Source: Chitinophaga pendula
Lineage (GTDB): Bacteria > Bacteroidota > Bacteroidia > Chitinophagales > Chitinophagaceae
Direction: 5' to 3'
Assembly (NCBI RefSeq): GCF_020386615.1
Contig: NZ_CP077769.1
Coordinates: forward strand, 4,960,001-5,024,000
DNA length: 64,000 bases
The notes under the pieces were generated by a model. The model had not been told where the DNA came from. It searched no databases and saw only the letters and a list, made by a program, of their open reading frames with translations. This document shows, in pieces, positions 1-7,597 of the stretch. The position numbers and the translations under genes were made by a program. Position 1 is the first letter of the stretch, and every line of letters starts with the position of its first letter.

Positions 1-494
1 ACCCGCTCATGTTTTAAGATCGCTTCCAGTTCGGGGAGTGTATGCAGTTCCGGATTGAGATAGATATTCCGGAAGAAAGAGAATGGGTTGACGGCTTTAC
101 GTAATACTTTGACAGGCTGAGACAACACCTCCCTGTTTTCGGCAGATCGATGTACCTGCCACAGGGACAGCAGCTGTACGAGGAGCCTTACACACATTAC
201 CAGTACGCCCGCCCAGAACAGCCATATCAGGAGCTGCCAGATCGTAAATTCTTCTTTCGCCTGTACCAGTTGCAGTTGTTGCCAGTCGAGTACATAAGCT
301 GCCATCCCCGGATCGATCGCTCTTCCATGTAATAGCTGATTAACATCTATCAGGGGGAGTATAGCGGAGAAGGCGATGCCTGCCAGCAGAAAAAAGCGGT
401 TAAGCGTATAGAAGGTCAGGCGCCGCAGGCCGAAGCGGTACACGAGGTAAAATACTGTCAGCGCAATATTGGCCTTTAACAGGTACAGCAACAT
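1..494 (-). CDS. BlaR1-like M56 metallopeptidase sensor (partial, 3' end outside window)
   Basis: Read from the minus strand, an ATG at 494 opens a frame that runs off the left edge after 164 codons. The translation begins MLLYLLKANIALTVFYLVYR and has three hydrophobic segments in the first 120 residues. It ends with LEAILKHER, the start of the HExxH zinc motif of M56/BlaR1 peptidases. In this family an inner-membrane sensor cleaves the partner BlaI repressor after a signal. The gene lies 27 bases downstream of the blaI-like gene on the same strand, the usual order. The sensor domain and substrate cannot be seen; many Bacteroidota homologues are not linked to beta-lactamase. Confidence 0.85.
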   Translation of the reverse strand, partial: MLLYLLKANIALTVFYLVYRFGLRRLTFYTLNRFFLLAGIAFSAILPLIDVNQLLHGRAIDPGMAAYVLDWQQLQLVQAKEEFTIWQLLIWLFWAGVLVMCVRLLVQLLSLWQVHRSAENREVLSQPVKVLRKAVNPFSFFRNIYLNPELHTLPELEAILKHER

Positions 495-521
495 ATCTGA
501 TCCGGATTATAACGTGAAGAA

Positions 522-884
522 TTAGTGTCCACCTTGTTCGATCATCTTTACGATCTCGCGCAGTTCGTCGGAGCTGATCTTTTTCTCTTTCGCGAAAAAA
601 GTGACCAGCGCTTTGTAGGAATCTTCGAAGTAGTCTTTTACAAAACCACTCATGAATTTCGTTTTATAATCCTCCTCCGCGATCAGCGGACTGTATTCAT
701 ATACGTTCCCTACTTTCCGGCTTTGCAGATAGGCTTTCTTTTCCAGGTTTTTAATGGTGGAAGCGAGAGTAGTATAAGGAGGCGCCGGTGCGGTATGCAC
801 CTCCAAAAAATCCTTTACAAACCCCTTTCCTATTTTCCAGATGGCGAGCATAGCATTCTCTTCCTGCTGGGTGAGCTTCTCCAT
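522..884 (-). CDS. blaI: BlaI/MecI-family transcriptional repressor
   Basis: This 120-residue protein has the size and layout of BlaI/MecI repressors. A winged-helix DNA-binding domain begins KLTQQEENAMLAIWKIGKGF and includes the PPYTTLASTIKNLEKKAYL recognition region; a C-terminal dimerisation part follows. The family represses its own operon until the membrane protease partner cleaves it. The partner BlaR1-like gene follows directly. Two palindromic operators overlie the promoter upstream, so autoregulation is well supported. The regulated process outside this pair is unknown; no beta-lactamase gene is visible in the window. Confidence 0.9.
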   Translation of the reverse strand: MEKLTQQEENAMLAIWKIGKGFVKDFLEVHTAPAPPYTTLASTIKNLEKKAYLQSRKVGNVYEYSPLIAEEDYKTKFMSGFVKDYFEDSYKALVTFFAKEKKISSDELREIVKMIEQGGH

Positions 885-911
885 AGTATTTTCTATTTTG
901 AATATCTTAAT

Positions 912-955
912 TACGATTCTTTCGTAAATCTACGAAACATTCGTAGATATCCAAA
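912..955 (-). promoter_or_regulatory. blaI promoter with two BlaI-type operators
   Basis: Two palindromes of form TACGA-N5-TCGTA lie at 912-926 and 931-945, the second extended by one more pair. They resemble the BlaI/MecI operator (TACA/TGTA arms). On the minus strand a TTTG at 952-955 and a TAGATTTA at 925-932 are separated by 19 bases, matching the Bacteroidota -33/-7 promoter. One operator sits in the spacer and the other overlaps the -7 end, the expected place for repression. Centre-to-centre spacing is 19 bases. Confidence 0.75.
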
Positions 956-984
956 CTAATATTTATTTTTTTTGGGAGGCGCTG

Positions 985-2223
985 TTATGGTGTGATGGGG
1001 GCAGGTGGTGGGGAGGCAGGAACCCAGCGGGCGATCAGCATGGCAGCCACGGTATCACCCGTGGCGTTGAGCAGTGTGGCGATGGGGTCCATGAGGGTAC
1101 CGATGATCATGATCACGGGTAATACTTCTACCGGCAGGTTGTACGCAGCCACGATGAGTAGTTGTCCGACATACCCGCCATTGGGGATTCCTCCTTCGAT
1201 GATACTTACCAGCAAGGCGATCAGCAGTGCGAGGAGTATGGTAGGTATACCGGTAAAGGGTTGTTGTACCATAGCGAAGGCGATTACGATCTTCAATACG
1301 GCGGCGATGGCGGAGCCTTCTTTATGGAGGGTAGCGCCCAGTGGGATGACTACATCGCGTACGGTGACGGGTATATTCATTTGTGCGGCGGCCTGGAGGT
1401 TGGCCGGGAGGGTAGCGATGCTGCTACAGGTGCCTAATGCGGTTGCGGATGGCAGCAGGTTATACCGCCAGTATCGGGCTACTGTTCGCAAGCCCCCGGC
1501 GATAAATGCATAAGCGGAAAAGCAAAAAAGGTAATAGAACAGGGACACGCCATGGCAGACGGCCAGCGCCTGTGCATAGGTACCAAAGAGCTGGGGGCCG
1601 ATCGTTGCTACCTGGTAAGCGAAGTAGGCGCCCAGTCCAACGGGTGCCAGTTTCATGATAAAGGTGAGGAGTTGTTTCATGACCTCGTTGGCGGAGAGCA
1701 GGAATTCGCGGAAGCGTTCGCCGGCGATGCCGGCCCTGCGTGTAGCGATCCCGGTGAGGGTGGCGAAGAGCAGTAATGCCAGCATATGTTTTCTGGATAG
1801 CAGCTCATAGAAGTCGCTCACGCTGATCAGTTGTACGATCTGATCGCCGGCGCCAGCTACGGGCGGGGGTGCATCGGCAGTGATCCTGGCGATCTGCTGG
1901 GTGACGGGGAAGCCCCAGGTAGCTACGACGGTGATCAGGGATGCCAGCAATACGGTGGTCAGGAATACGACGGTCATTATGCTGATAAGACGGCCGGTGT
2001 GACCGGTATTGCTTAGATTGGCGATCGTAGCGGCAATGGCGAAGAACACCAGCGGTATAACGGCGGTGAAGAGGAGGTTCAGGAATATGTCACCCAGTGG
2101 TTTGATCACCGATACCTGTCCGGGCCACAGGAGGCCTAACAGGGAGCCCCCGCCGATACCGGCCAGGAGCCAGAGGATGGGAGCATAATGGTACAGGAAG
2201 GACTGTTTGCCGGTATGGGGCAT
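985..2223 (-). CDS. Dicarboxylate/amino acid:cation symporter (DAACS family)
   Basis: This 412-residue polytopic inner-membrane protein has the GltP/DctA fold signatures. It has a serine-rich loop (GTCSSIATLPANL), then IPLGATLHKEGSAIAAVLKI where the family has the NMDGT motif. A last-helix motif DPIATLLNATGDTVAA follows. Compared with archaeal GltPh, the helix-8 aspartate and the NxTGD segment are kept. The arginine that binds the acidic side chain aligns with alanine, and NMDGT is HKEGS. The substrate is therefore unlikely to be plain aspartate or glutamate. It is the last gene of a probable operon with the SDR and AhpD-like genes; the gap to the SDR stop is 31 bases. Confidence 0.85.
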   Translation of the reverse strand: MPHTGKQSFLYHYAPILWLLAGIGGGSLLGLLWPGQVSVIKPLGDIFLNLLFTAVIPLVFFAIAATIANLSNTGHTGRLISIMTVVFLTTVLLASLITVVATWGFPVTQQIARITADAPPPVAGAGDQIVQLISVSDFYELLSRKHMLALLLFATLTGIATRRAGIAGERFREFLLSANEVMKQLLTFIMKLAPVGLGAYFAYQVATIGPQLFGTYAQALAVCHGVSLFYYLFCFSAYAFIAGGLRTVARYWRYNLLPSATALGTCSSIATLPANLQAAAQMNIPVTVRDVVIPLGATLHKEGSAIAAVLKIVIAFAMVQQPFTGIPTILLALLIALLVSIIEGGIPNGGYVGQLLIVAAYNLPVEVLPVIMIIGTLMDPIATLLNATGDTVAAMLIARWVPASPPPAPITP

Positions 2224-2254
2224 GGTCGCAAGTGTTGTAGGATGAGCGATGATA

Positions 2255-3061
2255 TTACCGGGTCAGCAAGCCTGCATCCAGGACGAAGGAGGAGCCGGTG
2301 ACATAGCGGGCTTTTTCGGAGGCGAGGAACACGACGGCATGTGCCACATCTTCGGTTTCTACCCAGGGTACGTTGATCAGGTTGCCGGCGGAACGTTCGG
2401 CTATTTCCTGCGGGGTTGCGCCTTCGAGTGCTGCCAGCCCATCGTTCATGGGGGTGTTCACGCCGGTGGGATGCAAGGCGATGGCGCGGATATTATAGGG
2501 TGCCAGTTCGATGGCCCAAGATTTGGTGAGGCCGGTGAGTCCCCATTTGGAGGCTGCGTAGTGGCTCAGGCGGTTCATTCCCCGCAGGCCTGCGATGGAG
2601 GAGTTGTTGATGATCACGCCTGCCTGCTGTTCGATCATGAGCGGGATCACTCTTCTGCCTACGAGCCAGGCGCCTTTCAAGTTGATATCGATCATGGCGT
2701 CCCATTCTTCTTCCGGCATTTCGTGGGTGAGGCCATATGCACAGATGCCAGCATTGTTGAAGAGGATATCTATGCGGCCGAATGCTTCCCGGGTGCCGTT
2801 AACGGCGGCTATGATGGCAGCATCGTCTCGGACATCGCCGGTGAATGTGAGGCAGCGGACACCCCGTGTTTCACACTGTTGTTGCAAGCTATTGAGCTCT
2901 TCACTACTACCCATGGCATATCCCGGGTAGGACAGCTGCCGGCCGATATCGAAGGCGGCGATATGCACACCTTCTGCGGCCAGTGCTAATGCTGTTGCGC
3001 GACCCTGGCCATGGGCGGCGCCTGTTATAAAGGCGACTTTATCCTTCAGATCTGAAGACAT
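2255..3061 (-). CDS. Short-chain dehydrogenase/reductase (SDR)
   Basis: This 268-residue classical SDR shows the NAD(P)-binding TGAAHGQG glycine motif near residue 14, NNAG in the middle and the catalytic SSIAG...YAASK pair of Ser and Tyr/Lys. A longer loop after the second strand (FDIGRQLSYPGYAMGSSEEL) is unusual for plain SDRs. It resembles the insertion in carveol dehydrogenase-like, mycofactocin-associated SDRs. No mycofactocin genes are seen nearby, so a bound-cofactor role is only a suggestion. The aspartate after strand two favours NAD over NADP. It lies 16 bases downstream of the AhpD-like gene. The substrate is unknown. Confidence 0.85.
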   Translation of the reverse strand: MSSDLKDKVAFITGAAHGQGRATALALAAEGVHIAAFDIGRQLSYPGYAMGSSEELNSLQQQCETRGVRCLTFTGDVRDDAAIIAAVNGTREAFGRIDILFNNAGICAYGLTHEMPEEEWDAMIDINLKGAWLVGRRVIPLMIEQQAGVIINNSSIAGLRGMNRLSHYAASKWGLTGLTKSWAIELAPYNIRAIALHPTGVNTPMNDGLAALEGATPQEIAERSAGNLINVPWVETEDVAHAVVFLASEKARYVTGSSFVLDAGLLTR

Positions 3062-3077
3062 ATTAGGGTGATTTTAT

Positions 3078-3605
3078 TTATTTAGGCAGATAAGAGAAGA
3101 GGTAGTTATCGATATCTGTTTCTATGACGTTGCTGAAAACGTTGGTAGCGATCATCTGGCCGGCGAAGGCAATAAGATCGACCAGTTCGGCGGTAGGATA
3201 CAGCTGGCTGACCCGGTCGAACAGCTCCTGGTCGATCCGTCCCTGGTGGCGGGCGATGGCGCTGCCAAAGTCCATCAACAGTTGTTCCTGGTCGGAGAAG
3301 TGTAATGACTCCGGGGATTCTCCATTATCGATAATGATCTTACGGAAGAAGGTGGTACATAAAGGGCAGTTACTCCCTTTTGATACCGTGTAGGCATAGA
3401 GGTAGGCCAGGCGTTCGCCCAGTATTGTTTTGATGTTCTGATACAGGCGGTACCATTGCATATATACTTCGAATGCGACCAGGGAATGCCCTAAAGTTGC
3501 TTTCATGTTGGTGATGCGGGCGTTGTAGGTATTGCGGTGGTCTTCAAATGCTTGTCTGGTCTGTTCGGGGGCGGCCGTTTCCGACAATGGGTTAATCCTT
3601 GCCAT
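3078..3605 (-). CDS. AhpD/carboxymuconolactone decarboxylase-family protein
   Basis: This protein of about 175 residues has a CPLC pair followed by TTFFRKIIIDNG, the redox-active CxxC region of AhpD-like and carboxymuconolactone decarboxylase-like proteins, which often act as alkylhydroperoxidases. The frame is open 18 codons further upstream, but MARINPLSE at 3605 is the better start because the extra residues show no family match. It is the first gene of a tight unit with the SDR and the DAACS symporter, suggesting uptake and oxidation of a small organic acid or similar compound. The exact reaction cannot be told from sequence. Confidence 0.75.
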   Translation of the reverse strand: MARINPLSETAAPEQTRQAFEDHRNTYNARITNMKATLGHSLVAFEVYMQWYRLYQNIKTILGERLAYLYAYTVSKGSNCPLCTTFFRKIIIDNGESPESLHFSDQEQLLMDFGSAIARHQGRIDQELFDRVSQLYPTAELVDLIAFAGQMIATNVFSNVIETDIDNYLFSYLPK

Positions 3606-3693
3606 AAGATATTGATAGGGTGTTGAGTCCGTAAAATACAAAAAAGAAAAATACCCCACAAATGCAGTAGACTAATCTATTTTATGTCTGCAT

Positions 3694-3735
3694 AAAAAAA
3701 GCCGGATGAAAATAGTGTTGCTATCTCCATCCGGC
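3694..3735 (-). terminator. Intrinsic terminator after the TlpA-like gene
   Basis: An 8-bp stem GCCGGATG/CATCCGGC at 3701-3708 and 3728-3735 is followed on the minus strand by a run of seven T (3694-3700). It ends transcription of the 3758-4897 gene and separates it from the operon below. Confidence 0.8.
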
Positions 3736-3757
3736 ATACGTTTTATGGTACTTGTAC

Positions 3758-4897
3758 TTACTTTACGATTTCTTCGAGTTTCTTTTCCAGGAGGTCGCCC
3801 CGCAGGTTTTTGGCGACGATGCGGCCTTTCGGATCCAGCAGGAGATTCTGCGGGATGGCGCGGATGCTGTATAGTTCTGCGGCGGCGTTGCTCCAGCCTT
3901 TGAGGTCGGATACATGTGTCCAGGTGAGGTTATCCACTTCGATAGCGGCGAGCCATTTTTCGCGTTTTTCATCGAGGGAGACGCTGAGGATATCGAAGCC
4001 TTTATCTTTGAATTTGCTATATGCTTTTACGACGTTGGGGTTTTCTGCCCGGCAGGGTCCGCACCAGCTGGCCCAGAAATCCACCAGTACATATTTACCC
4101 CGGAAGGAAGCGAGGCTGACCTGTTTACCATCTACATCTGCCTGGGAGAAGTCCATCGCCTGCTGACCGATATCGGTCTTTTGGGCTGCATCCAGTCGTT
4201 TGGCGAACGCTTTGCCGGCGAATGAGTTACGGACTTCTTTGGCGAGGCTTTTGAAGCGGGGGGTAACATCTTTGACATCCAGGTCGTAGCCGGCATATTG
4301 TGCGAGTACGAACATGGCGATGGAAGAGTTACGATGTTTCTTCAGGAAGTCGCCGAAAACGGCTTTTTGCCGGGCTTCCAGCTCATCGAACCGAGGTTGG
4401 AGCCGGTTCATATTTTCCTGGTCTCTGGCGATGTAATATTGCCGGTATTCCAGTTTGAGTGCGTTCATTTCGTCTGTTACGCCCTTTAGCTGTCCGTTGA
4501 GCAGGTCGAGGTCTTTCTGGGCTCTTGAGCCCTGCACGGTGGCTTTAAAGAGGGAGTCAGGTGTTTGGATGCTGGTAGTACCTTTATCCAGGAAAAATGA
4601 CAGTATATCTTTTGAATGTGGGCCTGGGTTAGCAGCATTGAGTAGTGCTGCATCTTTTGTGACCAGTTGTAATTTGGCCAGCACGGGTTCGATAATGGTA
4701 CCTGTGAGGGTAAATTGCCCATCTTTTACTTCTGCACTGTCTATCACGGGTTTATCTCCGTTGCGCAGCATGAGATACACCTTGCCAGGTTTTTGACTTT
4801 CCACTTGTCCTTGTATGGTATAAGGCAGTTCGCCTTTTTTTTGTGCCAACAAGGCTAATGGTAATAGCAAACCCGCCATCAACGTCGCCTTCTTCAT
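3758..4897 (-). CDS. Secreted TlpA-type thioredoxin with DUF4369-like N-terminus
   Basis: The 379-residue protein starts with a signal peptide (MKKATLMAGLLLPLALLAQ). Residues about 25-125 form a beta-rich domain like DUF4369 (GQVESQKPGKVYLML). A middle helical part is followed by a C-terminal thioredoxin fold with FWASWCGPC near residue 278 and a cis-Pro in RAIPQNLL. Proteins of this kind act as periplasmic thiol-disulfide oxidoreductases in Bacteroidota. A paralogue with the same layout lies directly upstream (5027-6115), 129 bases away on the same strand. The substrate is unknown. Confidence 0.85.
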   Translation of the reverse strand: MKKATLMAGLLLPLALLAQKKGELPYTIQGQVESQKPGKVYLMLRNGDKPVIDSAEVKDGQFTLTGTIIEPVLAKLQLVTKDAALLNAANPGPHSKDILSFFLDKGTTSIQTPDSLFKATVQGSRAQKDLDLLNGQLKGVTDEMNALKLEYRQYYIARDQENMNRLQPRFDELEARQKAVFGDFLKKHRNSSIAMFVLAQYAGYDLDVKDVTPRFKSLAKEVRNSFAGKAFAKRLDAAQKTDIGQQAMDFSQADVDGKQVSLASFRGKYVLVDFWASWCGPCRAENPNVVKAYSKFKDKGFDILSVSLDEKREKWLAAIEVDNLTWTHVSDLKGWSNAAAELYSIRAIPQNLLLDPKGRIVAKNLRGDLLEKKLEEIVK

Positions 4898-5026
4898 GTT
4901 TAATCTAGTATTTAGCCTGCCACAAATTTGGGGAAAGCTGCCCTTAATGTCAAATGGTATGTGATAAACGGCAGCTATGATCCCGTTGCAGGAGGGGACT
5001 GAGCTATATGCGGGTAAGCTGGGCGG

Positions 5027-6115
5027 CTATTTAAATATTTGTGCCAGGCGGGCTTCGAGTGCGCTACCACGGAGATTGCGGGCGATGATCTTCCCATCGG
5101 GATCTACCAGGAAATTGGCGGGGATGGATTGAATGCCATACTGTACTGCCACTTCATTTCCCCATCCACGGAGGTCGGATACCTGGGTCCATTCCAGGCC
5201 ATCTTTTTCGACAGCGTGCAGCCAGCGGCTTTTATCATTGTCCAGGGAGACGCCCAGGATCGCGAAGTTTTTGTTTTTGTATTGCTGATAGGCTTTGACA
5301 ACATTCGGATTTTCCTGTCTGCAGGGGCCGCACCAGCTGGCCCAGAAGTCTACCAGTACGTATTTACCCCGGAAAGAGGACAGTTTGATCAGTTTTCCGG
5401 CGGGATCGTACTGGGCGAAGTCGTCGGCCATGATGCCTACATTGTTGGCGCGCAGGCTTTTGATATAGGCGGTGATGCCTTTTCCGTATTTACTTTCCTG
5501 GAGGGATCTGTCGAGGCCGTTGAACAGTGCTTCAAAATCGGCTGGTTCCAGTCTGCTGCGCAGTTCATTGATGAGCAGCCAGAGGCTGGCTAATCGTTTG
5601 GGATTTGCTTTGATGAATTCTTTACCGGTGCTGATCACATCGTTGTTGAACGCTTCGGCTTTTTTGCGGAAGGTGGCTTTACCAGGTTCATCATCTTCCT
5701 TGATACCGGCAGCCTCTGCGTTAAGTGCCTGGGCGCGTTTGATCAGGGGTTGAAAAGCCTGCTGGTAGGCCTGCATGGCTTTTGTATCCTCTGTACCTTT
5801 TATGGTGGTAGCTACGGGAAACTTATTGATCTCGGTATGCAGTTCGGTGGTGCCTTCTCCTGGTACGAATAACATGGGGAAATCGGTGCCGGAGAGGATG
5901 AGGGCATATACGGAAGGCGTCTTCGCTGCTTTCAGCTGGAAACTGAAGGCGTTGTTCTTTATCACGGTAGAGTCGTCGGGCGTATTATCTTCATCATTAA
6001 AGAGATAGAGGGTTTTCCCGTCGGCTCCTTTCACGGTGCCTTTGACCTGAGACTGGGCGGTGGCCAGGTTGGCATACAGCAGGCCAGCCACTGCAAATAA
6101 AATATACTTCATCAC
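5027..6115 (-). CDS. Secreted TlpA-type thioredoxin with DUF4369-like N-terminus (paralogue)
   Basis: The 362-residue protein has a signal peptide ending at about ATAQ (residue 21), an N-terminal DUF4369-like region (SQVKGTVKGADGKTLYLFND), and a C-terminal thioredoxin domain with FWASWCGPCRQENPN near residue 261. It matches the neighbouring 3758-4897 protein across the thioredoxin half, including VSDL(K/R)GWxN and the cis-Pro loop, so the pair is a tandem duplication. Two ATG codons stand at the start (6115 and 6112). A periplasmic redox role is inferred from the family. Confidence 0.85.
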   Translation of the reverse strand: MMKYILFAVAGLLYANLATAQSQVKGTVKGADGKTLYLFNDEDNTPDDSTVIKNNAFSFQLKAAKTPSVYALILSGTDFPMLFVPGEGTTELHTEINKFPVATTIKGTEDTKAMQAYQQAFQPLIKRAQALNAEAAGIKEDDEPGKATFRKKAEAFNNDVISTGKEFIKANPKRLASLWLLINELRSRLEPADFEALFNGLDRSLQESKYGKGITAYIKSLRANNVGIMADDFAQYDPAGKLIKLSSFRGKYVLVDFWASWCGPCRQENPNVVKAYQQYKNKNFAILGVSLDNDKSRWLHAVEKDGLEWTQVSDLRGWGNEVAVQYGIQSIPANFLVDPDGKIIARNLRGSALEARLAQIFK

Positions 6116-6193
6116 TTTATCCTTTTGCTATAGGGCTGTAATATAATAAATAGTACATATCTAACAACCCAGTTGGTATGAACGGCGGGTTGG

Positions 6194-6802
6194 TTAGCTT
6201 TTATGGCGCTGTTTCAATATATTGATCACGTCGTCGAGGCGGTATCCTTTGGCCTGGAGGAGGATAAGATAATGGAACAGGAGGTCAGCGGATTCGTTGA
6301 GGAAGAGGGATTCGTTGTTGTCTTTGGCTTCGATCACTACTTCGACGGCTTCCTCTCCTACTTTCTGTGCTACTTTGTTGATGCCTTTGGCGAAGAGGCG
6401 GGATGTGTAAGAGTCGCCATTTGGATTTTGTTTTCTATCGGCGATGATACCTTCCAGTTTGGCGAGGAAGTCATTGCTTACATTGTTCTCCTGCCAGCAG
6501 GTATCAGTGCCGGTATGGCAAACGGGGCCAACGGGATTGACCTTTATGAGTAAGGTATCGTTATCACAATCTATTTTTATGTCTTGTACGAGGAGGAAGT
6601 TGCCGCTTTCTTCTCCCTTTGTCCACAGCCGGTTTTTGGAGCGGCTGAAGAAGGTCACTTTTCCTTCTGTGCGGGTTTTGTTGAAGGCTGCCTGGTCCAT
6701 GTATCCCAGCATCAGTACTTTTTGTGTTACGGCATCCTGAATGATTGCTGGTATGAGTCCATCTGCTGACTTCTGAAAATCTATCTGCATACTGCTGTTC
6801 AT
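6194..6802 (-). CDS. hisIE: Bifunctional phosphoribosyl-AMP cyclohydrolase / phosphoribosyl-ATP diphosphatase
   Basis: The 202-residue fusion carries the HisI domain first (residues about 5-105). It has LMLGYMDQAAF, the TFFSRSKNRLWTKGEESGN motif and metal-binding DCDND and CHTGTDTCW. The HisE domain follows, with KVGEEAVEVVIEAK and ESADLLFHYLILL. Together they convert phosphoribosyl-ATP to ProFAR precursors, steps 2 and 3 of histidine synthesis. The frame is open upstream, but the added residues overlap hisF; the ATG at 6802 lies 7 bases after the hisF stop and gives the normal length. It is the last gene of the his-trp superoperon. Confidence 0.95.
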   Translation of the reverse strand: MNSSMQIDFQKSADGLIPAIIQDAVTQKVLMLGYMDQAAFNKTRTEGKVTFFSRSKNRLWTKGEESGNFLLVQDIKIDCDNDTLLIKVNPVGPVCHTGTDTCWQENNVSNDFLAKLEGIIADRKQNPNGDSYTSRLFAKGINKVAQKVGEEAVEVVIEAKDNNESLFLNESADLLFHYLILLQAKGYRLDDVINILKQRHKS

Positions 6803-6809
6803 TAACAAT

Positions 6810-7565
6810 TTAGAACCGGATGTTGACACCCTGTTGATATAGATATTTTTTAAGTTCCGGTATTTCAATTTCCTTATAGTGGAAGATGCTGGCGGCGAGG
6901 GCGGCGTCTGCCTGTGCTGTTTCGAACACTTCGCGGAAGTGTTGCATGTTGCCGGCGCCACCGGAGGCGATCACTGGTACGTTGAGCTGTTGTGACAGTT
7001 GTGCGGTGATGTCTAATGCGAAGCCCTGTTTGGTGCCATCATTGTTCATGGAGGTGAGCAATATTTCGCCAGCGCCTCTGTCTACTGCTTCTTTGGCCCA
7101 GTCGAATGCTTTTGTAGTTGTTTTCACGCGGCCGCCATTGAGGTATACGTACCAGTTGCCCTCTTCGAACCTGGTATCGATGGCCAGTACGATACATTGG
7201 CTACCGAATTCGCGGGAGAGTTCGTTGAGTAGTCCGGGTCGTTTGAAGGCGGCGGTGTTAACGGAGATCTTATCGGCCCCTGATTGGAGGAGTACCTGTA
7301 CATCTTCTACGGAGGAGATGCCTCCTCCTACGGTGAATGGTATATTGACATGTTGTGCAATACGGGTAACGAGATCGGCCAGTGTTTTCCGGCGTTCGTT
7401 AGTGGCAGTGATATCGAGGAATACCAGTTCGTCTGCTCCCTGAGCGGCGTAGAGGGCGCCCAATTCGATCGGGTCGCCTGCATCGCGTATATTTTCGAAG
7501 TTGACCCCTTTTACGGTGCGGCCATCTTTAATATCGAGACACGGTATAATGCGCTTTGTTAACAT
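6810..7565 (-). CDS. hisF: Imidazole glycerol phosphate synthase, cyclase subunit
   Basis: The 251-residue protein is a complete HisF (beta/alpha)8 barrel. It begins [23 protein letters not shown] with the catalytic aspartate in CLDIKDG, and carries the second catalytic aspartate in [13 protein letters not shown]. Phosphate-binding loops VGGGISS and ASGGAGN are present. It uses ammonia from HisH to make imidazole glycerol phosphate and AICAR from PRFAR. The gene is 32 bases after the GNAT-hisA fusion. Confidence 0.97.
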   Translation of the reverse strand: MLTKRIIPCLDIKDGRTVKGVNFENIRDAGDPIELGALYAAQGADELVFLDITATNERRKTLADLVTRIAQHVNIPFTVGGGISSVEDVQVLLQSGADKISVNTAAFKRPGLLNELSREFGSQCIVLAIDTRFEEGNWYVYLNGGRVKTTTKAFDWAKEAVDRGAGEILLTSMNNDGTKQGFALDITAQLSQQLNVPVIASGGAGNMQHFREVFETAQADAALAASIFHYKEIEIPELKKYLYQQGVNIRF

Positions 7566-7597
7566 TGCTGTTGATTTGTTGGTCGTTTAAAACTGGC

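Noticed and set aside
522..884. Link of the BlaI/BlaR1 pair to beta-lactam resistance
   Set aside because: No beta-lactamase or PBP gene is in the window, and such pairs in Bacteroidota often regulate other functions.
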